Under the pieces are notes generated by a model. That model did not search any database and had not been told where the DNA came from. It saw only the letters and a list, made by a program, of their open reading frames with translations. The translations under genes and the position numbers were made by a program. From Hanleya hanleyi (taxonomy: Eukaryota; Mollusca; Polyplacophora; Lepidopleurida; Hanleyidae): a stretch of 64,000 nucleotides of DNA. The DNA is taken from assembly GCA_036873755.1 (NCBI GenBank), contig JAVTVY010045467.1:1-64000 (forward strand), written 5' to 3'. Below are positions 47,136-59,309 of this stretch, piece after piece (the first letter of the stretch is position 1; every line of letters starts with the position of its first letter).

Positions 47136-47830
47136 CCCTATGCTGAATGGGAATTTCCCAGGTCACATCACAATGGGACTAAGACATACATTATAGTTGA
47201 AAAGTAGACATGCTTTTAACGAAAGAGACCATTGGAGTATGTAGCCACTGAACACCCACCTGCTTTCAAACAAGATTCAACCCAGCATTGAAAGCAGATT
47301 TGCCTTGCATCATCACCAAATCTACCCCTCCTCCAATCCCTACCCTCCCCCCACCAAAAAATAATTTCCCTAGAACCACTAGTTGGTTAAGGGAATTTGA
47401 TGTGTAGAAACTAATAATACTTTACTATGATATATCTATCAGGATCCCTCCCTCCTCCATGTGTACTCTTCCTCCCACAATTCATGTGCCCCTATAATTA
47501 TCCTCAATACCCAAGTAAATGACCGCAAAACTTTTCCGCATTTGGTTTTTCTGATATTGATTTTTTCTGCAATTAACACAATCAGTGGTTCATAACATCA
47601 CTTTTATATGTCAGCTCTAACGAGAATGAATGCAAGTTCATTTCTGCTGTCACATTGAACAAGTTTAATATGTATTAACGTTTGTATGGAACCCGTAATC
47701 ACAATTGTTTGGAGTCCCGACGATACAGATGGAGAATTATTTAGCATGTGATCAACTTAAGTTTAGCACATTTTTATCGAAATCAAGGATTTAAACTGAG
47801 ACGGAACATTCACAAACCTAAACAGATAAG
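47136..47830. other. Non-coding interval
   Basis: No gene recognised. Confidence 0.35.
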
Positions 47831-48095
47831 TTGAGTGAGTGAATAGAATTTAACGTCGTTTTCAACAATAATTCAGCTATATCGCGACGAACCAACTAAG
47901 CACCACCCTGCCAAGTTGCATTCCTGCTAATTCAAAGAAGAAATCTTTGAGTGAGTGAGTGAGTGAGTGAGTGAGTGAATAGAATTTAACATCACTTTCA
48001 ACAATATTTCAGCTATATCACGAAGAACCAACTAAGCAGCAAGTTGTGTTCCTGCTACTTCAAAGAAGAAATCTTTGAAGCAGCATGGAACCAGA
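47831..48095 (-). mobile_element. Two tandem SINE fragments
   Basis: The unit GAGTGAGTGAATAGAATTTAAC, CAACAATAATTCAGCTATATC, CCTGCTAATTCAAAGAAG occurs at 47833-47948. It repeats at 47949-48095 with an expanded (GAGT)n stretch. Confidence 0.75.
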
Positions 48096-48719
48096 CACCC
48101 TCCATCCACCCTATAAAACACTGAGGAGAGCGCACAAGACACAGACAGGACGCTTACATGATGCAATAAAGACAAGTACCGGTACCGTAATGTTTCAGTG
48201 CCAGACATCACATTATCAAGTACCTGTTGCTTCTCAGCAAAACACATTGAAGCAAAGGGAACCCGTACTCACCCAACCACCCGCCAGATAAGTTGAGCCC
48301 TTAACAGACAGGTAAATAAGGAGGTATAATATGAAATTACTCAAACTGAGAATCATTCAGTTCTGTAGAATAAAGGCCATCATATAGAGGTGCCAAAGAA
48401 AAGACAATTAACCGCCAATGTCTCATTATCACATTATTTAACGTTTTGCAAAAAAAAAAACATTGTGTTGTGTAAAGCAGTTTTCTGATTCTAGCTATCA
48501 AAACAGGCTAAAATACACAATGATGAACAAAACAAATAACTATCTGGCTTGAAAAATTTAGGATAGAGATTTTCAGCTCAGGTTGGCACTCTCCTTGGCT
48601 ATTTTCCGTATCATGCACTGTTTTTAGGTAACAATGTGTTTACAAAAAACATGGACTACTGTCCACTAAATGGTCCCGCCATGATGTTAGTTGAGCAGAT
48701 CTATTAAAATTTATTAAAG
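48096..48719. other. Non-coding interval
   Basis: No gene recognised. Confidence 0.35.
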
Positions 48720-49000
48720 CACGCTACAGGAGAGGGTCCAAAGGTGGAATAGGGGAAGTCCTGAGGGAACAATCTACAGGCTGACAGGTCTGAATGTAAC
48801 ATGTCGGGCTAGCTTCAATGGAACTTTGGTTATGGTTTAGTAATAGCATGAGGAGGGGTTCCACAACTGTTAACCATCCCTTTATTTAGATCCCGAACAA
48901 CAGTTCTGAGTTGGTCAACGGATTACATGTACTTGTCTATGCACGAGCAGACATCAGATAAGTATGCATGGAACTCCGGTCCTTAGTTCAGAACAGAACG
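48720..49000. repeat. Duplicated downstream flank, copy next to exon K
   Basis: Contains AACATGTCGGGCTAGC, CAATGGAACTTTGGTTA, AACAACAGTTCTGAGTT and TACTTGTCTATGCACGAGC, collinear with 49620-50000 and 58750-59060. Lies 60-340 bp past the exon K stop. AATAAA on minus at 48881-48886 could serve exon K. Confidence 0.7.
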
Positions 49001-49062
49001 TTCAGTCTTGCAACCAAGCTCCTACATGTATCCTCAAGGTTATTTTATAAAGGTTCCATGTC

Positions 49063-49553
49063 TCATCGCCTGGACGGCTTCAGTTTGGAAAGCTCATCTT
49101 TTCTTTTCTTGAATGCAGACTGGCTGGCACGGAACAATGTGGACTTAGCGATGGAACACGAGTAGTTATTCTCCTTCAGGTAACTATCCAGGTAAGAGCG
49201 TAATACTCGGAATGACTCTGGCGTATAATCATTGCTGGAGCGATTCTTTATAGATGAGAAGAAATCCACAAGGTGAGTGTCCAACTCTGTTGGTGGGATT
49301 TCAAAGATTTGGCGCCCATCTTGTCCAGCTTCTGCATGTCTACCCCTAAACCACCGTTCAAACACTGCCGCCGCTGCCACCATGTATTTAACGGTAGACT
49401 GTTTCTTTTCAGGACTTTTGATATTTAGTCCTCTCCCCAAGTTCCTTGAATATCCAGAAAGACGCCACTGCTGATTTTGTCGACCCGAGACATCAGAAAC
49501 GGTGAGGAAGTGGGGAGAACTCTGACTACCCATCTGTTCGGTTCCTCCTTGGT
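49063..49553 (-). CDS. Array exon K: Crypton-type core-binding domain terminal exon with loop insertion
   Basis: Seen: the acceptor GGTTCTTTCCATTGTCAG is followed by AC plus 162 codons and a stop, phase 1. Domains: QSTVKYMVAAAAVFERWF at 51-68, an extended loop (GRHAEAGQDGR) about four residues longer than in other copies, FEIPPTELDTHLVDFF at 83-98, NDYTPESFRVLRS at 107-119, LDSYLKENNY at 121-130, SCSI in place of PCSI, SQSAFKKRKDEL at 143-154. The N-terminal part is Gln/Ser-rich and the RRRER motif is lacking. The stop follows eight residues after the domain with no GT between, so it is terminal. Confidence 0.87.
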
Positions 49554-49619
49554 CTGACAATGGAAAGAACCAAATAATTTGGTGGAATTAAATTATTTTC
49601 AGTGATCTGGCTAAATTTA

Positions 49620-50000
49620 TTGCAGGTTCATTCCGGTGGTGGAATGCAACTCATTCCCAAGGGAATGAACTACAGTAACTACAGTTCAGATGACAACATG
49701 TCTGGGTCAGTATTAATGGTACTTTAGTTCCAGAGAGCATGAAGGGGGGGGGGGGGGTCCAAAACTGTCCATTGATCCTCTAATCCCATTACTGCCTCAA
49801 CAACAGTTCAGAGTTTTCAGCTTGGGGATTATACATACTTTTCTATGCACCTGTAGGGTGTCAGGAAAACAAATCAAACCTGTCTCTGAAACTTTAGTTT
49901 TAACTGTTCCAGAATGCACCTAGGTGACCATTCAAACACAGACAGCAATGGGACTCTGCACTTTCACTGGATATGCTCAGTTCGGAAGGGAACGTTAGCC
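49620..50000. repeat. Duplicated downstream flank without an adjacent exon
   Basis: ACAACATGTCTGGGTCAG, TTAATGGTACTTTAGTT, a poly(G) run of 13 or more, CAACAACAGTTCAGAGTTTTC and CTTTCACTGGATATGCTC are collinear with the segments beside exon K and exon M. No exon follows at the expected distance (50.1-50.7 kb). Confidence 0.75.
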
Positions 50001-50659
50001 TTTCGACGTCCTCCGACCGATAAAACAAACCAAGTGTTGTGTGATCATTCCGTGAACAATCGCCTTTGTGTCTTTCTTGCCATATACATTGGAGTATGTA
50101 TAAATTTAAATTATGTATTATTTTACTGTATTGATATTTATTGAATCAAAATATTTACATATGCAAAATGATCAGCAGACATGTACATTTATAATACCAG
50201 CAATTATCTCAAGTCCAAATTCATCTGTCATTTTTTTTCATCAGCATGATCACTATATATGCTGCTAATACAATGTAACTCTAAATTGGTATGGCAGGAA
50301 TATTTGATCCACATAACGATCATGATTTTGTCTATGATATGTGTATTTGACATTACAAAATGACATAAAAGTGGATTTTTTAACACACTCAAACAGATGT
50401 GGTGAAAATGTATTGAAGCCGTGATCTCTGACCCATGACATCCGATTCAGATTAGTATCGATGTTGGATGTTTCAGTACTTTACACAGCAATTGGAAGTG
50501 AGAGACCACAGGCACTATGCCAACCGAGACGGGAGCATCATTGTTTTTTTCAAGAAAGTGGAGAAAGGTTGTCCAAGTTCAAACTATGTTTTCAACTTTT
50601 CATTATAATCTTTGTTGTTAATCAATCTTGATAGTGCAATAGAATAGATATATTGTTTA
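50001..50659. other. Non-coding interval with a segment shared with 61.3 kb
   Basis: AAAGTGGATTTTTTAACACA... CCGTGATCTCTGACCCATGAC (50370-50450) resembles 61308-61360 (AAAGCGAATTTTTTAACACA ... AGATCTGTGACGTC). No gene. Confidence 0.45.
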
Positions 50660-50822
50660 CATAGGTGTGCTCAATGGTTATTTTACGCACGGCTAGTGTG
50701 GGAAAGTTTATCAATTTTCGGGCGCTGGCTTCATCCTTGCCATGCTTGCCCTAAAATATGAACTTTCCCACACTAACCGTTCTTAAAAATAAAATAACCA
50801 TTGAGCAAGCCTATCAAAACAT
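50660..50822. mobile_element. Short MITE (GTGTGGGAAAGTTTAT family)
   Basis: GTGTGCTCAATGGTTATTTT, TAGTGTGGGAAAGTT at the left mirrors AACTTTCCCACACTA, AAAATAACCATTGAGCAAG at the right. One end recurs at 11260-11345. Confidence 0.82.
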
Positions 50823-51915
50823 TATTTCTTAAATATACGGTACCCTACAGTAAACTCTGCTAGGTAAAAGTGATTGAGCCAATATTTTCACTGTGTCAAC
50901 ATCATTTTGGTCCAGATTTGATCCAATGTTGACCTAATTTTGCTTCTATCCCTGCCCCTTTTTTTCATGAGTAGTCATTGATCATGTTTATTCAAGATAT
51001 ATTTCAAGATATTAGTACATGTATTCCTTATAAATGGGTCAAACAAGCAGAATGCTTCCCACAATGAACATTCTATAAATCATCTGAAGATCTGGCCAAC
51101 AATGGGTCAACGTTGACATTTGTGATACAGTAGGCCTACAATGTAGCTAATAACCACGATTGCGGAAACATCATTTAGCAGGTGTATTAAAATCTGGCAG
51201 CAAAACGAAGTTTGACATGATACATGTAGTGATGGGAATACAATTTAGCAACCAAGTTCAGCACAAGCTACATGTAATCCATGCACCCCAATGACCGACA
51301 TTATGCATTTTGACATCGAAGATATTAACTTCATATTTCCCTCTATCGTGCAGTTTCCCATCTATGATACAAACATGAAAACTATTCTTAGCATGCTACA
51401 AGACATCTTCACATACCCGAGTCGAACATTGCTCAAATTACATGTACCTTGGCCGAAAATAACACATTTACTCATCACAATATGGATTGGTGATGTCATA
51501 GCTCTATAAATATTCTGTGGTCCATATTAGGAGAAGCATAACTGTATGACCTCTTAAAAATTCAAACTTTATTGTCTATTCGAAGTGTATGAATATTTGC
51601 CATTTGAAAATCAATACAACCACAGCTTGTCATATTTGGAAACCACATGACACAGACATCAAAGAAAATACTCATGCACTGAGTTGGCAAGCTCATATCT
51701 TGATTGGCTATATGATTTCACGTGTATTTATGGTTTGCAGAATTTACCCATTTCACTAGGCCAAGGTAAATGACGGAACGTTACTGTAGTATTTAACTTG
51801 AAATTTGAAGAGGGCTACAAGATAACATCAGAGGGACAGATGCAGCCAGTTTGAACATTCAACCAGTTACTCTTCGTGTCTTCTAAGTGGAAACCGTAAC
51901 TGTCCCATTCATGGC
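50823..51915. other. Region downstream of exon L
   Basis: No gene. Minus-strand AATAAA at 51568-51573. Confidence 0.4.
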
Positions 51916-52490
51916 TCAAAACTTTTCTGCTGAATACTTAAGCTCAGCCTCAGCATGTTTTTCGACTGACTTAAACAATTTTAACTTCTGCATCCTTAGG
52001 CGATATGCCGCTTGACTGTTTGCAAACACATCTGACCTGATAGAACATGGGTAATCATTGTCCTTCAGGTAATTGTCCAGGCGAGAACGAAGGTTTCGCA
52101 GTGACTTGGGATGGTAATCTCCCCCAAAACGACTCTTAATCGTAGTGAAGAATTCCGAGAGGTAGAAGTCCAGTTGTGCTGGCGGTATCTCGTATATCGG
52201 CCGTTTTTCATTATAGGACAAAGCCCAGAGCCACTTCTCAAAGGTGCTGACTGCCGCTACTATATCTCGGGCGGATGTATCTGGTTTGCCATCGTGGTTG
52301 ATACGCATCCATCGTCGATCGTTCTCTGTCCGTTCATTGGATCGTAATCCAAACGTAATCCTCCCAGAAGATCTTGGCGCAGAACAATAAAGGGTAAGTG
52401 GACTGCCCGTCTTCCTGCCCCTTTTGGTGTCTACGCTTCCGATTGAGGCTGCTCCAGGTTCGTCTTCGATGTGCTCCCGCTCAACCGTAA
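51916..52490 (-). CDS. Array exon L: Crypton-type core-binding domain terminal exon
   Basis: Seen: the acceptor ATTCTCTTGTCAG is followed by TT plus 190 codons and a stop, phase 1. Domains: basic KRGRK at 22-26, NDRRWMRIN at 56-64, ARDIVAAVSTFEKWLW at 73-88, YEIPPAQLDFYLSEFF at 99-114, GGDYHPKSLRNLRSRL at 122-137, NYLKDNDYPCSI at 139-150, SQAAYRLRMQKL at 158-169, then a Lys/Glu-rich tail. One residue is missing between YPCSI and the SDVF segment relative to the other copies. M is a close relative (TTIK/TTVK, S-L-R-x-LRSRLD, KDNDYPC). Confidence 0.88.
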
Positions 52491-54064
52491 CTGACAAGAG
52501 AATTTTAACGCATTATAAATTTGGTGCCATGCATCATCACAGACATGCCAGGACACAAATACAGTGATACTACAAGTCCATCATAGGTTGCTGCAGTCAA
52601 GATTTTATATGGTTACCTAGAGCAAATTTTAAAGCATGCAGAAAAGACCCAAAATATATGGAGACCCAGCTGTTTTGACCATGACTGAGGGGACTGTGGC
52701 GAATGATGTTATGTCTGAAGTAGTTCTGGAGATATTACACATATGACATCCAATCTAATTAAAATTAAATCCTATCTACTCCCCATTTCGATATGTCGCT
52801 TGTAGGATCTAACAGGCTTGCAGTAACTCGCGTGTTAACCAATCCCAAGAACGATTCATAAGTGCTTTGAAGGGAACATTGATGACAAAGAATTTTTGGT
52901 TGGCTCAGCCATGTCAGCCGAATTAACCGGCTCGCTGGCGGGGTGTCTTTTCATGTTGCCGCGGTCCCGACATTGTGGCACCATAATACGGGGTAGATAT
53001 ATGGACTGATCTTTAGTGTAAACATTGGGGTAAATGGACAGAGTGAACCTATTTCCCCTCCGACTTCAAATGGAAAATAAACGGGTGGAAAAACAAAGAT
53101 ACACTGTACAGTATCGGCATGTGTATTATTTAGTTGTAGTCATATTTGAAAATACTTTTGTTCGTGTGATTTACCATTTTGTGTGATAATAAATGTCAAC
53201 ATAACAAATGCATACTGTATCGTAAAAAGTTTTGCAAGCACATACAACATCTGCTTTTGATTGATATTCAATTATAAATTTACTATTATTTTATTTTTAG
53301 GCTACGGTACTTAAACACTTCCTTTAAGCACATTGGAAACCAAACCTGTGATGCTTAGACTAAAAGTTGCCAGCAGTAAACATGGTAAATGTGCTCTAAC
53401 CACTGGGCCACCTCCATGCAGATCAACTCAACACATCTCACAGTGAATGTGGAGCTTACAACTTTTTCCTACAACATGAAGTAACGACGTTACGTGTGTG
53501 ACAATAGGCAAGATAGGGGTCAATGTGTAGTGGCATGTTGTTGTTGCAATATCAAAGATGAAAAAATTGTGATGTCTTGAACACAATGAAATTTCCAAAT
53601 CACCGCCAAATAAAATTTTCCACATAATCTATGCAATGTGTAGCTTTCTTGATTCAATATAATTCAAAAGTGGGGAAGTAGTATTATGAAAATGTATTAA
53701 AATACGTTCATTAACGGTCAAATTTTGGTCCACCAGACCTCATTTTGGATAGAAAATATTTCACATTTTTTTCATAGGATCATAATATGCCTTCTCATAC
53801 ACACCCATATGTAAAATAGAACAAGACAATGTACATATGGTGTGTCATCTTTCCCGTTAATCTGATTAAAAACATAAACGGAAAACGATTCTCCAACTCC
53901 ATCTGATCTTCATATCTCAAGACCTGGCACGAAAATAACTCTTTTCAGATCCATCATATTTAACCAATCAACACAAGATAGGACATTATAGAACAAGTCT
54001 TCTCATGCAACCATCTCACAGGGATATATGACCTAGTCACAGAAAACAGACAAGTTTCAAAATA
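52491..54064. other. Non-coding interval upstream of exon L
   Basis: No gene recognised. Confidence 0.35.
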
Positions 54065-54070
54065 CATGTA

Positions 54071-57000
54071 CAGCCCTCGCAAGTAGCCACGGCAAACGGC
54101 AATTGCCGTGGTAAATGCTGGGGTAAAATCACTTCGCGTCGGCAGTTTTTTTGCCGTGGGTCGTAAAGTGATGTTGTTGTTGTCAGTAAACAACATACGG
54201 TCGATGGTAAAGTACGTCTCCTTGAACTGGCTTTTCTTGCTAATAAATTTGGTTTTAATAAACGAGACAGCTACTGGCGCTGTGGTTGTTTGATTGCATA
54301 ATTTGGAGACATCGGTCGGCAAAATGCACTTTTCCAAGAACTGACAGGCAGCCGATCATTCCCGATCTGGAAAGCACAGATCTTCAATTGGATGTCTGTC
54401 ACTCTCCAGCATGCAGGGCATTTCTCCACTGGAGTTTCTTCGTTGTCGCAATAGCACAGGCGACCGCATATGAGGAGAGTGCTCTAGGGAATGGTAAGGG
54501 TTACGATGAAGGGGAATTCACGTACAGTTAGGATTATGTATTATTGTATTATGAATGGCACGGCAACCTGAAATAGTGAACTGAGTAGTAATCTTAAATT
54601 AATTAATTACAGCTGGCACTAAATATCTTATATACTCCATGTTTTCATACATTACCCGGAATATAATTTGCCCGACATTTGGGATTACCGTACTCCACGT
54701 AAGCCCCTACAATTACCATTCTCCTGCACAGCGGTATTTAAAAGTTTTGACAGTGACAATTTGTTTTGCTTTGCCATCGTACGAGAGCATGACGATGCTG
54801 ACGAAATGGTGAAATTTGAGGTTGTCGTGCATAAAGCCTGAACTGGCGGACAATGGTGGAAACTGTGCTTGAAATTTTCTTTACTTTTTGAGGCGTGCAA
54901 GATCGGCCAACATGTTACGACCACGTGGCTTTGTCACTATCGCCGTATCGGATAAATGGATAGCTGGAACCTGAGGTAATAAAAAACTGGAATGCCTCTG
55001 GCCGACTATATGGGCAAGTTCGCGGCACAGCAAGAAGCGGCAATAATATTAAGCTGTCGTTGGATGTGCTGAACATTCTGGAGGCGGAATACAAAAACTT
55101 TACCAGAAGGATTTAGGAAAATCAGAGTTTTTATTTAAAATATTGTTTTGTTTGATTAACCCTACAGGCCCCCACCTATAACTTTGGCTTTTTTTTTTTA
55201 TTTTACCGTTTTTTTTTAATTCATCTAAGAAATATAGGGTATTCCTGAAACTATCCTTGAAGTTATATCTGTTAACCAGGAAAACTCAAATCCACACAAG
55301 TGGTAATATTTTCTCTGTTTCGCACATCTCAGGTCTCTACTCTCATGAAGCAATAATGTCACCAGGTATGTGATCATGAAAAAGTTCAATTGAGAACAAA
55401 AATTAAAATAATACGAAGCTGCGCATCTGAAAACCCCTCGGCTCTGGGTTCATTCATAATGTATTCAATTTGAACCAAGATGTCAGGAACACCAAGCAGT
55501 CAAGTGACAAATATACAGAGTATTAAAAATTTTACTATTAGAAATGGCCCCTAAGGTTACCATCCAATCAGAGAAACCGGTATTCATTGCATAAATCTGT
55601 TGATGCATCGATGATGTATACCAAATTTTACATTGAGCATTTCAACAGTATCAGAGATAGAGATCATTAATGATTTTGCATAAATTAAAGATGGCCGCCC
55701 GTCCTTCCCGCCACTCAGAGGAACTGATGTGATTATTCATTAATGCAAGTCTCTTCATACATCAATGATGTCAACCAAATTTAACATAGAACACTTAAAC
55801 GGTATCAGAGATAATCATTAAGGATTTTGCATAAATTAAAGATGGCCGTCAAGATTACCGCCCAATCAGAGAAACCAGATGTGACAGGCATACTCTTTAA
55901 GAGTCCTGTATCCATTTAGATCTTTATTTGTCTGAATTTAGTTTTCAAAATTGAGTGGGAGTTATCATACCACCACAACAGAGAGTTTAAGTTACAGACT
56001 GCCCAAAGAAATCTGATATATCAGCTTGTGCGTCTAGCCCATTATCTGGAGTTTACAGGCCATGTGCTTTCTCTCCCTAATTCATTGGAATTTTATTGAT
56101 AGGGGACTGTATGCTGTATAGCCTATGTTTAACACTGCAGGGTGGGCTCAACTGAACAGCTGTTTCAGTTCCTATTTGAACCCATGTTTACAGTACATGA
56201 AGATATCGTTGAATGGTGTTCCAAACTAGGTTTTTTTTAGTCAGTACATATTATTGAATGTCATCAACTTCTAGATTTATTTTGGAAATATATACTAGAA
56301 GTTTTATAAAAGTGTTTGATGTCATTTTATAATTTCAATGATTTTCTCTAATATCAAATGACTGGGATGGACAATTATCAGTCTGCTTAAATAATGAAGC
56401 TTTAGGTACCTATCAGTCACTATAATTACCGTACATATCATGCCTAATTATCTGAAACCAGGGTATGATTAGTGTTTGTGGGTTAACTGAAATGTATACC
56501 ATAATAGTATCTGGCAGGTTTTGTACATGTATTCGCATAAATTAAAGATGGCCGCTAAAGTTTTTCGGTCAATCAGGTCCCGATTCAAAGTATCTGGATG
56601 TATCGATGATGTATACCAACATTCATATAAAACAATTGAATGGTAACAGAGATATGTATAATTATCGATTTCGCATAAATTAAAGATGGCCTCCAGGGTT
56701 TCCAGCTAATCAGAAAAGCCAGTTTGGTAATTCATTGAAAGTTGCTTGATGTATCGATGATGTATACCAATTCCCGTATTGAACAGTTGAACGGTTTTCG
56801 AGATATGGATCATTATCCATTTTGCATAAAATTAAAGATGGCCGCCAAGGTTTCCACCCAATCAGGTCCCAATTCAATAGGCTCTGGTCCTTGACTTGGT
56901 AAATAAGCATACATGTACCAAATTTGGAATTCATCAGTGCAACCGTTTTCCGGCTATCTCGCACACGTACGGACGTACAGACGTACGAACGTACGGACGG

Positions 57001-57402
57001 ACGGACGTACGGACAGACGGACGTACAAGACGACGACAATACCCCATGGCCAAAATTGGCCGAGGGGTAATAAAACTAAAAATTGACCTACCAACGCATG
57101 GTTTGTAGCAAGGTTATGTTACCCCAAACAAAAAGCTTGAATTTTTGCTCAATGGTCAGTACATATGACCAGAAGTTCATCTGTATTTTATGAACTTCTG
57201 ATATGACAAAAATGAATGCATCCAATTGTAGTGGAAAATCTGTGAATTCCAGCAAACATCCTGGGCAAGTCAATTATCGTAGTCAAAACTAGATCTACTG
57301 CAAAAAATAAAATGCCGTAGTGAAGCCCTTTTTTGCCGTGGCCAATTGATTTCTCCTCAGCAATTTTTTTGCCGTGGAGAATTTTCCTAATTGTGAGGGC
57401 TG
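54071..57402. mobile_element. 3.3-kb TIR element (CAGCCCTCRCAA ends) with nested tandem element
   Basis: Left CAGCCCTCGCAAGTAG, right AATTGTGAGGGCTG, with CATGTA duplicated on both sides (54065-54070 and 57403-57408). Subterminal TTGCCGTGG words recur four or more times near both ends. The CAG...CTG ends are reminiscent of hAT elements, but I see no transposase and the target duplication looks 6 bp. The interior includes the tandem element 55540-57075, inserted later. Confidence 0.7.
55540..57075. repeat. Degenerate tandem element, ~150-bp unit, six or more copies
   Basis: Repeated words: GCATAAATTAAAGATGGCCGCC, CCAATCAGRKAA, GATGTATCGATGATGTATACC and ACAGTTGAACGGTTT. It ends with a GTACGGACGTACAGACGTAC run, GACGACGACAATACCCC and GGCCGAGGGGTAATAAA, the same kind of terminus as at 15.27 and 18.26 kb. 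Confidence 0.85.
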
Positions 57403-57408
57403 CATGTA

Positions 57409-58749
57409 GGTCACAATTAGTATGCCTTGCTGCAGTGAAATATATGAGTGACACGTAACGGTTACGAAAAGTGATGAATAAGTATTTATGAGACGATGAC
57501 TGTAATAACTATGTATTTATCTAAAACTTATCCGAACCAAGTTGTCATCAGGAGCTATAGGCGTATTCTTATATAAAGAGTACCACCCATCTACTATTTT
57601 CGCCTTTCATCCATGACAGACTCACATATTTCTTTTTAATCTTTGTAGAAGCTAATAATTCCTAACTCTATACAATTATCACAACAAAACTCCCAATCGA
57701 TTGGAAGGATAATGAAATATCAAAGCAAAATTCATTCATGTAAATTATGAGAATAATAAGGTGTAGCTAATCAAATGATGTTAGCAACAGGTTTGGTGTT
57801 CAATCATTAAACATTTCAACTTAATTTGAGTCCTTTAAGATATTCAAATTACCCCTTCCCTTGGACATTTTGAAATCAACTGTCTGTCACAGGTGTGCTT
57901 TGAAATCTAAAAAGATGACATTAAATGAAAATGACGTTAGCAACACAAATGCCGTTAGCAACATTTTCCCGGTCTTCAAAAGTATGTTTACTCATCACAA
58001 TATTGGGTATTTTTTGTTGAACCAGCTTTTTTGCAATGTGCACTCTTATCCCTACCATTTCTAAGACCCTATGTTTTTTTTTAGTACAAAACAGTGTTTG
58101 AATTTCACCAACATCATCTGCTCTGACAGATGTGACGTTAGACATCAGTATTAGTTCACTTCCATCTCTTATTATTCCCATTTGCTCTAATTTCTTTTTC
58201 TAGCTTGATGAGTCAGTAGTGGTCAGTTAATTGAAAGTATGTATAGTTATATCCGATTCATTTTAATTTTTTGAGGTCATCCTCATTTGAAATGTTGCTA
58301 TAATGTCATTTCTGATAGGACAGATGAAAAAAATGACAGATTTTGGTACGCTTTATAATTATAATAGAATATGCCTATAGTGTTTCGATGTCAGTCGAGC
58401 AGGGTTTCGTTTTTAGCGCGAGTGATAGCTCACCAGTGCGCAAACACTCACGTACATTCATGTCACGAAAGTGATTTTAGCTCCCGTACACTATCACATT
58501 TTATATGTTATTATATTGCAACCACTCGCCTGACTAGGATACCCTCTCCTAAACTTTTTGACATGGGCTATTTTCAGCTCGCGCACTAATTCTAAACATG
58601 AAGCCCTGTCGTCGAGCGTGATATAACCACCACCACCAGGAGCCACGGAGCACATTTAAGTGAGGGGCTGAACTCTATACCGGCCATGTTAAATGTTGGA
58701 CTGGTGCTATCTAAGATAGGACATACAACATTGCGGTCCCAAAAGGGAG
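57409..58749. other. Non-coding interval
   Basis: No gene recognised. A short internal duplication of GACGTTAGCAACA / GCCGTTAGCAACA occurs at 57932-57963. Confidence 0.35.
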
Positions 58750-59060
58750 AAGGTTAAAAGGTGGAATTCACAACTCCTTCCTGCAGGAATGAACAAAGTG
58801 CAGATGATAACATGTCTGGGTAAGGTTTTAATGGAACTTTAGTTACAGTTTGCATGAAAAGCAGGGAAGGGGGGGGGGTTCTGTCAGAGTCACACTTCAG
58901 AGTTTGCCAAGGGGTTATATGTACATTTTTATACAGGGTCCGAGTCCGTAAATGTACAAATGGAACTCTTGTTCAACTTTTCCAGACATGGCAGTGTCCA
59001 TTCCAACGCAGACAACGAACGAATTCATAACTTTCACTGGATATGCATGGTTTGCATCTC
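58750..59060. repeat. Duplicated downstream flank, copy next to exon M
   Basis: GATAACATGTCTGGGTAAGG, TTAATGGAACTTTAGTTACAG, a poly(G) run and CTTTCACTGGATATGCAT are collinear with 49620-50000. Lies 250-560 bp past the exon M stop. Confidence 0.75.
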
Positions 59061-59309
59061 AATAACGTCCAGCCTCCCTACATGTATCCTCCATATACAC
59101 CGAGTAAAATGTTTCTTTCCAAGGTTCGTTGTACCATGCAGCTACCCGACCATTTTGTGACCTCTTCTATAAAGAATCGCCCGAACAGTAAATCCTCTAA
59201 TGATTCAATCACAGGAAGTGAAATTTATTAGAACAGGAAGTTGACAAAATGGTCCAAATAATCCATTATTCTTCATTATTTTAAGGATTGTAGAGAGTTA
59301 TCAAATTTA

